Assembly: GCA_020627605.1 (NCBI GenBank)
Contig: JAHDGO010000137.1
Location: forward strand, 1 to 5,769
Direction of reading: 5' to 3'
DNA from: Yoonia sp.
Lineage (GTDB): Bacteria; Pseudomonadota; Alphaproteobacteria; Rhodobacterales; Rhodobacteraceae
DNA: 5,769 nt
Shown piece after piece: positions 1-5,769 of this stretch (within the stretch, counting starts at the first letter, position 1; every line of letters starts with the position of its first letter). The notes below the pieces were generated by a model. It made no database searches, was not told the DNA's origin, and saw only the letters and a list, made by a program, of their open reading frames with translations. Made by a program: the position numbers and the translations under genes.

Positions 1-486
1 AACGGCGGGGTGTTCATCGGGATGCTGACAGTCGGCATTGTCGCCACCGGGATCAAGCTGGGTGCGCTGCGCAACTGGGTCATGGCGGGCTGCCTGGGCT
101 CTGCTGCGGCATTGGCGCTCATCACCTTTTTGGGCCCTATCGGGCCGGGCGCACCGCTGTTGCCGGCAGTCGTGCTGCTGGGGTTCTTTAACGGAATGTT
201 TGCCGTTGCGGCCATTGGCGCGATGATGGCGCTGGCAGCCGACGGCAAGGAACGCCGCGAAGGCACGCGCATGGGGCTTTGGGGCGCGGCACAGGCCATT
301 GCCGCCGGTTTTGGCGGCCTCTTGGGTGCTGGCATGGTTGACCTCTTGCGTCTGACATTCAGCGACGCGCAGGCCTTTGGCACCGTTTTCATCTTCGAGG
401 CGGGGATCTTCATCGCCGCGACCGCAATGGCGGCCCACATCATGGACCGCAAAATGCCCACAGCCACCCTCGTTCCGGGAGAATAG
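1..486 (+). CDS. PucC/BCD-family MFS transporter, C-terminal part (start lies outside the window)
   Basis: The reading frame is open from base 1 (Asn-Gly-Gly-Val) to the TAG at 484-486, giving the last 161 residues of a longer protein. About five hydrophobic segments are visible, at residues 3-21, 26-45, 54-79, 91-112 and 125-147, as expected for the second half of a 12-helix major facilitator protein. The stretch EGTRMGLWGAAQAIA (about residues 84-98), after a charged loop DGKERR, is typical of the PucC / bacteriochlorophyll-delivery family. Known members help assemble light-harvesting complexes or move bacteriochlorophyll at the inner membrane. Because bchP follows directly, the best match is the homologue of Rhodobacter capsulatus ORF428 (sometimes called bch2 or the 44.5-kDa bacteriochlorophyll synthase chain) rather than PucC or LhaA. 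That assignment rests on gene order; the family call is strong. The GTG at 10 is an internal valine codon, not a start. Confidence 0.88.
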   Translation, partial: NGGVFIGMLTVGIVATGIKLGALRNWVMAGCLGSAAALALITFLGPIGPGAPLLPAVVLLGFFNGMFAVAAIGAMMALAADGKERREGTRMGLWGAAQAIAAGFGGLLGAGMVDLLRLTFSDAQAFGTVFIFEAGIFIAATAMAAHIMDRKMPTATLVPGE

Positions 487-489
487 CAG

Positions 490-1671
490 ATGCAGTATGA
501 TGTTGTCGTCGTGGGCGCTGGCCCGTCAGGGGCCACTGCGGCCGAAGACCTCGCCCGGTCAGGGCACAGCGTGGCCTTCATTGACCGCGAAGGACGGATC
601 AAGCCCTGTGGCGGCGCAATCCCGCCCCGGCTGATCGCCGATTTCTTTATCCCTGACGAACAGATCGTGGCCAAGGTCAACACCGCCCGCATGATCTCGC
701 CCACCGGACGGCAGGTCGATATCCCGATCGAGAACGGCTTTGTCGGCATGGTCGACCGCGAGCATTTTGATGAATTCCTGCGCCAGCGGGCGAAATCCGC
801 AGGGGCACACCGCTATGCCGGCACCTTTACCAAGATCGCGCGTGACAGTGATGGCACCCATGTCGTCTACCGCGACAAGATCAGTGGCAACACACAACGG
901 CTGACCGCGAAACTGGTCATCGGGGCGGATGGCGCGCGGTCCAACGTGGCTCGGGCCGAGGTCAAGGATGGTGACAAGATCCCCTATGTGATCGCCTATC
1001 ACGAGATTATCGAGGCACCGGCACCCACAGCCACCTATGACCCGCAACGCTGCGATGTGGTTTATGACGGTAAGATCTCGCCCGACTTCTACGGCTGGGT
1101 CTTCCCCCATGGCGGGCAGGCGAGTGTCGGTATGGGGTCGATGATCAAATCGGTGGACGTCAAACAGGCCACGGCCGATCTGCGGGCCGCGTCAGGGCTG
1201 ACGGACTGCAAGACGATCCGCAAGGAAGGCGCGCCCATCCCGTTGAAACCGCTGGATCGCTGGGACAACGGCAAGGACGTGGTACTGGCGGGTGATGCGG
1301 CAGGGGTCGTGGCCCCCTCATCCGGCGAAGGCATTTACTATGCGATGGTCGGTGGCCGCGTGGCGGCGACTGCCGCCGCTGCCTGTCTGGCCAGTGGCCG
1401 GGTCAAGGACCTTGGACTGGCGCGCAAGATGTTCATGCGCGAACACAAACAGGTTTTCCGGGTTTTGGGCGCGATGCAAAACGCCTATTACCGCAGCGAC
1501 GAACGGCGCGAGCGGTTCGTCTCCCTGTGTCATGATGTCGACGTGCAAAAGCTGACGTTTGAGGCCTATATGAACAAGAAACTGGTAAAGGCGCGGCCCA
1601 TGGCACACCTGAAAATCGGCATCAAGAACCTCGCGCATCTGACGCGGCTGGTCTCGCCACTGCGCACATGA
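490..1671 (+). CDS. bchP: Geranylgeranyl diphosphate / geranylgeranyl-bacteriochlorophyllide reductase BchP
   Basis: This 393-residue flavoprotein has the usual length for BchP/ChlP. It reduces three double bonds of the geranylgeranyl chain, on bacteriochlorophyll or on the free diphosphate, to give the phytyl tail in the last steps of bacteriochlorophyll a synthesis. Visible motifs are an N-terminal FAD-binding Rossmann fold with GAGPSG at residues 9-14 and an acidic residue ending the second strand (D32); KPCGGA at 38-43, characteristic of geranylgeranyl reductases; GADGARS at 145-151; and LAGDAAG at 267-273 followed by PSSGEG at 276-281, the second FAD contact. No membrane helix is evident. 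The ATG at 490 follows the upstream stop by 3 bases and has GGGAG at 477-481, so the start is well supported. Its last codons overlap the idi start (ATGA at 1668-1671), implying co-transcription and coupled translation. Within the FAD-dependent oxidoreductase superfamily the motifs and neighbours make BchP the clear choice. Confidence 0.95.
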   Translation: MQYDVVVVGAGPSGATAAEDLARSGHSVAFIDREGRIKPCGGAIPPRLIADFFIPDEQIVAKVNTARMISPTGRQVDIPIENGFVGMVDREHFDEFLRQRAKSAGAHRYAGTFTKIARDSDGTHVVYRDKISGNTQRLTAKLVIGADGARSNVARAEVKDGDKIPYVIAYHEIIEAPAPTATYDPQRCDVVYDGKISPDFYGWVFPHGGQASVGMGSMIKSVDVKQATADLRAASGLTDCKTIRKEGAPIPLKPLDRWDNGKDVVLAGDAAGVVAPSSGEGIYYAMVGGRVAATAAAACLASGRVKDLGLARKMFMREHKQVFRVLGAMQNAYYRSDERRERFVSLCHDVDVQKLTFEAYMNKKLVKARPMAHLKIGIKNLAHLTRLVSPLRT

Positions 1672-2201
1672 CGATCATGATCCCGGCCTGGGAAAACGGC
1701 GCACTGAAACCTGTGGAAAAACTTGATGCGCATCTGCGCGGGCTGAAGCACAAGGCGGTCAGCGTCTTTGTGCTGAACCGAGGCCGGGTGCTGATCCAGC
1801 AGCGGGCGATGGGCAAATACCATACGCCGGGGCTTTGGGCGAACACCTGCTGTACACACCCCGAATGGGATGAGGACGCGGGGACCTGCGCCGTGCGGCG
1901 GCTGGACGAGGAACTGGGGATCACCGGCCTTTACCCCGCCCACCGTGACCAGATCGAATACCGCGCTGATGTCGGTGACGGTTTGATCGAACATGAGGTG
2001 GTCGAGGTCTTCGTCGCCGACGCGCCCGATGATCTGAAGGTCGCGCCCAACCCGGATGAGGTGATGGCGACACGCTGGGTCGACTTTTACGACCTCTGCG
2101 CCGATGTGGCCCGCCATCCGGGCCAATATACGCCATGGCTGCAGATTTACCTGCAACAACATACCTCTGCCATCTTCCCCGAACTGGTGCGCGCAGGCTG
2201 A
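1668..2201 (+). CDS. idi: Isopentenyl-diphosphate delta-isomerase, type I (Nudix fold)
   Basis: This 177-residue protein interconverts isopentenyl and dimethylallyl diphosphate in the cytoplasm, supplying precursors for carotenoids and the bacteriochlorophyll tail. By comparison with E. coli Idi, the metal-binding histidines correspond to H22, H28 and H64. The catalytic cysteine is C62, in the motif NTCCTHP at 59-65. The acidic pair is E108 and E110 in the motif IEHEV. The Nudix-like helix RRLDEELGI is at 77-85. All active-site positions I can align are present, so it should be active. It starts inside the bchP stop (ATGA). I see no Shine-Dalgarno sequence upstream, so re-initiation after bchP is likely. 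A second ATG at 1677 would remove only three residues; the first is preferred because of the overlap. As I recall, R. capsulatus carries idi (ORF176) in the same position. The MEP pathway already makes both isomers, so the enzyme probably adjusts their ratio rather than being essential. Confidence 0.96.
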   Translation: MTIMIPAWENGALKPVEKLDAHLRGLKHKAVSVFVLNRGRVLIQQRAMGKYHTPGLWANTCCTHPEWDEDAGTCAVRRLDEELGITGLYPAHRDQIEYRADVGDGLIEHEVVEVFVADAPDDLKVAPNPDEVMATRWVDFYDLCADVARHPGQYTPWLQIYLQQHTSAIFPELVRAG

Positions 2202-2256
2202 TCCCTTTGCCTTTGGCCCCAAACAGTGTTTATGGGGCGGGTGGCTGAAAGGGATC
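2200..2256 (+). promoter_or_regulatory. Long imperfect hairpin between idi and chaC that masks the chaC ribosome binding site
   Basis: GATCCCTTT at 2200-2208 is the exact reverse complement of AAAGGGATC at 2248-2256. Inside lie GCC/GGC (2209-2211 with 2243-2245) and GCCCC-AAA pairing with TTT-AT-GGGGC (2216-2223 with 2229-2238, AT bulged), closing a five-base loop CAGTG. The left arm begins within the idi stop codon (TGA at 2199-2201). The right arm contains the chaC Shine-Dalgarno sequence. The likely effect, by inference, is that chaC is translated poorly unless ribosomes finishing idi open the stem. There is no T-run after it, so it is not a standard intrinsic terminator, although it could still protect the 3' end of the idi message. 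Confidence 0.5.
2248..2254 (+). promoter_or_regulatory. Ribosome binding site that fixes the chaC start
   Basis: AAAGGGA ends 7 bases before the ATG at 2262, the only good Shine-Dalgarno match near this gene. It favours 2262 over the in-frame GTG at 2226 and ATG at 2232, which have no such sequence and would add residues not expected in the family. Confidence 0.65.
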
Positions 2257-2261
2257 GTGAC

Positions 2262-2792
2262 ATGGCACTTTGGGTATTTGGATATGGGTCACTTTTGTGG
2301 AACCCCGGCTTTACCCCTGCCACGACCGTCAAGGCGCGGCTGGATGACTATCACCGCAGCTTTTGCATGTTGTCGATCCACCATCGCGGGACCGAGGAAG
2401 ATCCAGGTCTGGTGCTGGCCCTTGATGCACAGGCAGGCGGGCGATGCACCGGTGTTGCGCTGAAGGTCAAAGAGGCCGAGGAAGACAGCGTGCTGGCCAT
2501 GCTGCGCGAACGCGAGTTGATCTCTTCCGCCTATTACGAGGCCACGGTCGATCTGACCACTGATGCCGGTGACACGATCAAGGCGCTGGCCTATATCGTC
2601 GATCCGCAACACCGCCAGTATTGCCAGCTTGATCTGGAAACGCAGGCACAGATGATTGCCCGCGCTGTCGGCGGTCGCGGGCCCAACACCGAATACCTTT
2701 ACAACACCGCCGCCCATCTGACCGAACTGGGGATCAGGGACGATGATATGGTCTGGCTGGCCCAGCGTGTCCGTGCCTTGACCGCAACATGA
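2262..2792 (+). CDS. ChaC-type glutathione-specific gamma-glutamylcyclotransferase
   Basis: From the ATG at 2262 the product is 176 residues and begins MALWVFGYGSLLWNPGF, close to the usual ChaC N-terminus. Family members cleave glutathione in the cytoplasm to 5-oxoproline and Cys-Gly. The substrate-binding loop GYGSL is at residues 7-11. An HHRG motif at 40-43 matches the DHRG of human ChaC2. LRE at 81-83 aligns with FRE of human ChaC2, placing E83 at the catalytic glutamate, and GPNTEYL at 140-146 matches the conserved C-terminal GRNTEYL region. No signal peptide or membrane helix is seen. The gene follows idi after 60 bases on the same strand and may be read from the bch operon; the connecting hairpin suggests coupled translation. 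A role in redox or thiol balance during pigment synthesis is only conjecture. The family call is strong; exact substrate specificity is inferred. The longer in-frame starts at 2226 and 2232 are less likely. Confidence 0.9.
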   Translation: MALWVFGYGSLLWNPGFTPATTVKARLDDYHRSFCMLSIHHRGTEEDPGLVLALDAQAGGRCTGVALKVKEAEEDSVLAMLRERELISSAYYEATVDLTTDAGDTIKALAYIVDPQHRQYCQLDLETQAQMIARAVGGRGPNTEYLYNTAAHLTELGIRDDDMVWLAQRVRALTAT

Positions 2793-2892
2793 CAAGACGG
2801 GAAATGATGCAGAATTGCCAAAAATGCGCCATATAGATCGCCATAAGGTGCTAAGGCAGAAACAGTCAGGCACCTCATAAGGACGCAGATCC
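2793..2892 (+). promoter_or_regulatory. 100-base intergenic region, probable promoter and leader of the motor gene pair
   Basis: This is the longest gap in the window and is more AT-rich than its surroundings, so it is the natural place for a promoter of the two downstream genes. TTGCCA at 2815-2820 resembles a -35 box, but the nearest -10-like sequence, TATAGA at 2832-2837, is only 11 bases away, so I do not assign hexamers. Two copies of CGCCATA (2827-2833 and 2839-2845) stand 12 bases apart, and two copies of CATAAGG lie at 2842-2848 and 2876-2882, the second overlapping the ribosome binding site. AGGTGC (2846-2851) could pair with GCACCT (2870-2875). No terminator with a T-run is visible for chaC. 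No PpsR-type TGT-N12-ACA site is present. Confidence 0.35.
2879..2883 (+). promoter_or_regulatory. Ribosome binding site supporting a GTG start
   Basis: AAGGA lies 9 bases before the GTG at 2893. No in-frame ATG occurs before M23 (position 2959), which is inside the first membrane helix, so the GTG start is well supported. Confidence 0.7.
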
Positions 2893-4041
2893 GTGGCAGA
2901 CAAGGCGAGCAGCAAGGCGCAACCACAATTTTCACAACCCATCCGGCAGCTGTTCTTTATGCTGGTGGTGCTGGGGCTTGTGGGCACCGGCCTGTATCTG
3001 GGGCTTAGCCAGATCACCGCGATTTACGACGCCAACCCCTATCTGAATGGCGTTATTCTGGCGGTCTTTGTGCTGGGTGTGCTGTCCTGCTTCAATCAGG
3101 TTTTCCTGTTGATGAATTCCGTTCGCTGGATCGAACGGTTTGCGCGCGATGCTGGCGGACATTCCTACAGTGCGGCCCCTTCACTGCTGGCACCACTGGC
3201 CACGCTTTTGCGGTCGCGGGGGGCCCGCACGCAGGTGTCGTCATCATCAGGTCGTTCCATCCTCGATTCCGTGGCACAGCGCATCGACGAAGACCGCGAA
3301 ATTACGCGCTACATTGGCAATGTGCTGATTTTTCTGGGCCTGTTGGGCACATTCTATGGTCTTGCCACAACCGTTCCCGCCCTTGTGGACACCATCCGCT
3401 CTCTCAACCCCGGCGAGGGGGAAAGCGGCGCAGATATCTTTGCACGGCTGCAATCTGGGCTAGAGGCACAGCTGGGCGGCATGGGCACGGCCTTTTCCAG
3501 CTCACTCCTCGGGCTGGCCGGGTCGCTGATCGTTGGCTTGCTGGAACTTTTTGCCGGCCACGGCCAAAACCGCTTCTACCGCGAGTTGGAAGAGTGGCTG
3601 TCGACCATCACCCGTGTGGGTCTGGATGGCGAGGAAGGGGGCAGCGCTGACGCCGGTGTCATGGGCGCCTTCATGGACCAGCTGGGCGAGCTGACGGATA
3701 CCATCCAGATGATGATGGGGCAGTCCGACGCGGACCGGGAAGACAACGACAAACGGTTTGCAAGCATGGCCAGCGCTGTAGAACAAATGGCCCAGCGCGA
3801 CGCCACCGGCGGGCAGGCCGCCCTGCTGCAACGCGTGGCCGAAGGCCAAGAGGCGCTGATCCAGAAACTCGACGACAGCGGGATGGAAGGCATCGACGCC
3901 GAAAGCCGGATGCGCCTGCGGTCCATCGACGTGCAGCTGCTGCGCATCCTCGAAGAGATGTCCGCAGGCCGTCAGGAAAGCATTGGCGATCTGCGCGGCG
4001 ATATCGCCGCCCTCGCCCAGGCGATCCGGGATCGGGGCTGA
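2893..4041 (+). CDS. MotA/TolQ/ExbB-family proton-channel subunit with a long cytoplasmic tail
   Basis: This 382-residue inner-membrane protein has four predicted helices at about residues 17-37, 52-75, 140-163 and 200-222. The last two carry the family signature: LGLLGTFYG at 148-156 resembles LGLLGTVWG of TolQ/ExbB, and GMGTAFSSSLLGL at 196-208 matches the other channel helix. T153 and T199 are the probable counterparts of the two threonines lining the TolQ/ExbB proton path. Such proteins form a pentamer around two B subunits and use proton flow to turn or move them. Residues 76-139 should be a cytoplasmic loop. After the last helix comes a tail of about 160 residues, helical and charged, ending in a probable amphipathic helix at 338-380. 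The tail is longer than in TolQ or ExbB. The partner gene starts 3 bases downstream. Automatic pipelines would probably name it ExbB-like, but no TonB or ExbD is nearby. The channel family is clear; the process it powers is unknown. Confidence 0.88.
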   Translation: MADKASSKAQPQFSQPIRQLFFMLVVLGLVGTGLYLGLSQITAIYDANPYLNGVILAVFVLGVLSCFNQVFLLMNSVRWIERFARDAGGHSYSAAPSLLAPLATLLRSRGARTQVSSSSGRSILDSVAQRIDEDREITRYIGNVLIFLGLLGTFYGLATTVPALVDTIRSLNPGEGESGADIFARLQSGLEAQLGGMGTAFSSSLLGLAGSLIVGLLELFAGHGQNRFYRELEEWLSTITRVGLDGEEGGSADAGVMGAFMDQLGELTDTIQMMMGQSDADREDNDKRFASMASAVEQMAQRDATGGQAALLQRVAEGQEALIQKLDDSGMEGIDAESRMRLRSIDVQLLRILEEMSAGRQESIGDLRGDIAALAQAIRDRG

Positions 4042-4044
4042 TCC

Positions 4045-5751
4045 ATGGCGCTCAGCCGCAGAACATCAAACCGTTTCCAAAACGCGATCTGGCCCGGTTT
4101 CGTCGATGCGATGACCGGGCTGTTGCTGGTGCTGATGTTCGTGCTGACCATCTTCATGGTGATCCAGTTCGTGCTGCGCCAGCAGATCACCGGGCAGGAA
4201 AGCGAGCTTGACGCCCTCGCCGGAGAGGTCGCCGCGCTGACCGCGACCCTCGGGCTGGAACAGGACCGCACCGCCACACTGACCGCTGATCTTGATGCCG
4301 CAAATGCAGAGGCCGCGCGCCAGTCCGGCCGGATCGCCGCCCTGATTGCCGAACGCGACGCGCAGGATCAGGCGCTGGCTGACGCGCAAAGCCAGATCAC
4401 CCAGTTTGAGGCGCAAGTCGCGGGCTTGTTGTCGGATCGGGCCGCCGACCGCCAAAGCATTGCCGGGCTGGAGGCCGAACAGGAACGGCTGCTGTCTGAA
4501 CAAGAGGCGCTGAACCTCGCCCTTGCCGACGCGCGCAATGAAATTGACGAGGGTACAGAAGCCGCCCGACTTGCCGCTGCCCGCCGCGAGGCGCTGGAAG
4601 CCATGATCGCCGATCTGGAAAGCGAGAACACCCAAGCGACCGAGCGGATCACCGCGCTGGAGGCCGAGGCGCTGACCGATGCCGCCGCCGCCGAGGCGCT
4701 GCGCGAACGGCTGGCCAATGCCGATACCGAACTGACAGCGATGACGCTGAACCTTGAACAGCAGCGGCGCGAGGCCGAGGACACGCTGACCCTGCTTGCC
4801 GCTGCCCGCGCGGCTCAGGCCGAACTGGACGCGCTGCGCGCTGAACTGTCCGGTGAAAACGACGATCTGGCCCTGCAACTGGCCGAGGCGCGGGCCGAGA
4901 TTACCCGTCTGCAAGGCAACATCGCCAGCGAAAGCACCGAAGCCGACGAACAGGCCGCCCTTTTGGCGCTCGCCAATGAGGAACTGGACAAGCAAGAGGC
5001 GCTGTCAGCCGAAAGCCAGCGTCAGGTGGCCCTGCTGAACGAACAGATCACAGAGTTGCGCGGACAGGTGGCGAACCTGCAAACCCTCTTGAACATCGCC
5101 GAAGAGGCCGACCGGGAGGCACAGGTGCAGATCGAAACACTCGGCGCGCAGCTGAACACCGCCCTTGCCCGCGCAGTGTCAGAAGAACGCCAGCGCCGCG
5201 CCCTGGAAGAGGCAGAGCGGACACGGCTGGAGGCAGAAGCCGCCCGGCTGGAGGAAGAGGCCGAACGCCTTGCCGCCGAGGCAGAGAACCTGTCGCGCTT
5301 CAAATCCGATTTCTTCGGTCAACTGCGCGAAGTGCTGGAAGGTCAGGACCGGGTCCGCATCGAAGGTGACCGCTTTATCTTTAACTCAGAGGTGCTGTTC
5401 CAGCCCGGCAGCGCGACCCTGTCAGCCGAAGGCGAGGCAGAGATCGCGAGCATCGCCGCCCTCTTGCAAACCATCGCCGACGACATCCCGCCGGGGATCG
5501 ACTGGATCATCCGCGTGGACGGCCACACCGACAACATCCCCGTCAACCGCAACGGCCGTTTCGCCGACAACTGGGAACTCAGCCAGGCACGCGCGCTCTC
5601 TGTCGTGCGCTTCATGTCAGAAGAATTCGGGTTCGACCCCCGCCGACTGGCCGCCAACGGTTTCGGGGAGTTTCAGCCCATCAACCCGCTGGACACCGAA
5701 GAGGCCCGCGCCCAGAACCGGCGGATCGAGTTGAAGCTGACCGAGAGGTGA
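4045..5751 (+). CDS. MotB-like stator partner: membrane helix, very long coiled coil, OmpA peptidoglycan-binding domain
   Basis: The 568-residue protein has three parts. Residues 1-20 are cytoplasmic, and one membrane helix spans about 22-44. D21 in GFVDAMTGLL stands where MotB and ZorB have their proton-carrying aspartate. Residues 46-418 are Ala/Glu/Leu/Arg-rich with heptad spacing, clearest at 395-416 (LEAEAAR, LEEEAER, LAAEAEN, L), and should form coiled coil in the periplasm. There is no proline from residue 18 to 453 and no cysteine in the whole protein. Residues about 437-568 form an OmpA/MotB domain with GHTDNIPV at 493-500, NWELSQARA at 509-517 and RAQNRRIEL at 555-563; D496 and R516 are the probable peptidoglycan-contacting residues. 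The start 3 bases after the A-subunit stop, with only a weak G-rich sequence (GGGG, 4034-4037), suggests coupled translation. MotB and ZorB have far shorter linkers, so this is not a standard flagellar stator; its role is unassigned. Confidence 0.88.
   Translation: MALSRRTSNRFQNAIWPGFVDAMTGLLLVLMFVLTIFMVIQFVLRQQITGQESELDALAGEVAALTATLGLEQDRTATLTADLDAANAEAARQSGRIAALIAERDAQDQALADAQSQITQFEAQVAGLLSDRAADRQSIAGLEAEQERLLSEQEALNLALADARNEIDEGTEAARLAAARREALEAMIADLESENTQATERITALEAEALTDAAAAEALRERLANADTELTAMTLNLEQQRREAEDTLTLLAAARAAQAELDALRAELSGENDDLALQLAEARAEITRLQGNIASESTEADEQAALLALANEELDKQEALSAESQRQVALLNEQITELRGQVANLQTLLNIAEEADREAQVQIETLGAQLNTALARAVSEERQRRALEEAERTRLEAEAARLEEEAERLAAEAENLSRFKSDFFGQLREVLEGQDRVRIEGDRFIFNSEVLFQPGSATLSAEGEAEIASIAALLQTIADDIPPGIDWIIRVDGHTDNIPVNRNGRFADNWELSQARALSVVRFMSEEFGFDPRRLAANGFGEFQPINPLDTEEARAQNRRIELKLTER
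5227..5289 (+). repeat. Three consecutive heptads at the end of the coiled coil
   Basis: Residues 395-415 of the MotB-like protein are three near-identical seven-residue units, each beginning with leucine (LEAEAAR, LEEEAER, LAAEAEN), followed by another leucine at 416. They form the last clear heptads before the linker to the peptidoglycan-binding domain. Confidence 0.7.
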
Positions 5752-5752
5752 G
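5743..5752 (+). promoter_or_regulatory. Strong ribosome binding site over the stop codon of the MotB-like gene
   Basis: GAGAGGTGAG contains GAGGTGA, a close match to the Shine-Dalgarno consensus. It overlaps the TGA at 5749-5751 and stands 8 bases before the ATG at 5761. It predicts a third, translationally coupled gene. Confidence 0.5.
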
Positions 5753-5760
5753 TGTGTGCA

Positions 5761-5769
5761 ATGCGGGAC
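5761..5769 (+). CDS. Probable start of a further gene (only Met-Arg-Asp visible)
   Basis: An ATG at 5761 sits 8 bases after a strong ribosome binding site that overlaps the preceding stop. Only three codons are in the window, so no product can be named. An in-frame GTG at 5752 is a less likely start because it overlaps the binding site. If real, the gene is the third member of the motor operon, since it begins 9 bases after its neighbour ends. Confidence 0.35.

Noticed and set aside
2226..2261. Upstream in-frame starts for chaC (GTG at 2226, ATG at 2232)
   Set aside because: They lie in the loop region of the hairpin, lack a ribosome binding site and would add an N-terminal extension not typical of ChaC proteins.
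2815..2837. A sigma-70 or heat-shock promoter made of TTGCCA with TATAGA or CCATAT
   Set aside because: The spacing (11 bases to TATAGA, 8 to CCATAT) is too short for either promoter type.
2289..3017. Antisense open frame of 242 residues on the minus strand across chaC and the intergenic gap
   Set aside because: It covers the clearly conserved chaC gene, has no recognised motif, and the plus-strand genes explain the region.
4066..4995. Antisense open frame of 309 residues on the minus strand
   Set aside because: It lies inside the MotB-like gene, whose coiled-coil codons (many GAG/GCG/CTG) leave few stops on the other strand. Its translation shows no recognisable domain.
4504..5004. The nonamer GAGGCGCTG repeated at 4504, 4588, 4666, 4693 and 4996
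   Set aside because: All copies are in the same frame coding Glu-Ala-Leu in the coiled coil, and the nonamer also occurs at 3850 in the preceding gene. Codon preference explains it better than a DNA repeat.
2893..5751. A complete Zorya anti-phage system
   Set aside because: Only a ZorA/ZorB-like architecture is present, with an atypical long B-subunit stalk. No ZorC, ZorD or ZorE is visible, so calling it Zorya is not supported.

Overview
The window is GC-rich DNA with six genes or gene parts, all on the + strand. It looks like an alphaproteobacterium of the Rhodobacteraceae (Rhodobacter/Roseobacter type) able to make bacteriochlorophyll. This rests on the order PucC-family transporter, bchP, idi, which matches one edge of the photosynthesis gene cluster in that family, and on protein motifs. 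No rRNA or other taxonomic marker is present, so the placement is inference.

Positions 1-2201 are the photosynthesis part. The C-terminal piece of a PucC/BCD-family membrane protein is followed after 3 bases by bchP (geranylgeranyl reductase). bchP overlaps idi (isopentenyl diphosphate isomerase) by 4 bases. The three look like one tightly packed operon tail. Idi balances the C5 precursors of geranylgeranyl diphosphate, BchP reduces the geranylgeranyl tail to phytyl, and the PucC-like protein is of the kind that helps deliver pigment or assemble light-harvesting complexes.

Positions 2202-2792 hold a 60-base spacer and a chaC-type gamma-glutamylcyclotransferase gene (glutathione turnover). 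The spacer can fold into a long hairpin. One perfect 9-bp arm begins inside the idi stop codon and the other covers the chaC ribosome binding site, which suggests that chaC translation is coupled to idi.

After a 100-base gap (2793-2892) comes a two-gene unit at 2893-5751: a four-helix MotA/TolQ/ExbB-type proton-channel subunit with a long cytoplasmic tail, and a MotB-like partner. The partner has one membrane helix with an aspartate at its start, about 370 residues of proline-free predicted coiled coil, and a C-terminal OmpA/MotB peptidoglycan-binding domain. Together they should form a proton-driven cell-envelope motor of unassigned function, distantly like MotAB, TolQR, AglRS and Zorya ZorAB, but with an unusually long stalk on the B subunit. 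A good ribosome binding site at the end of the second gene points to a further gene beginning at 5761 and running out of the window. I judge the motor pair and the idi-chaC hairpin the most interesting items. I see no tRNA, rRNA, CRISPR array or insertion sequence.
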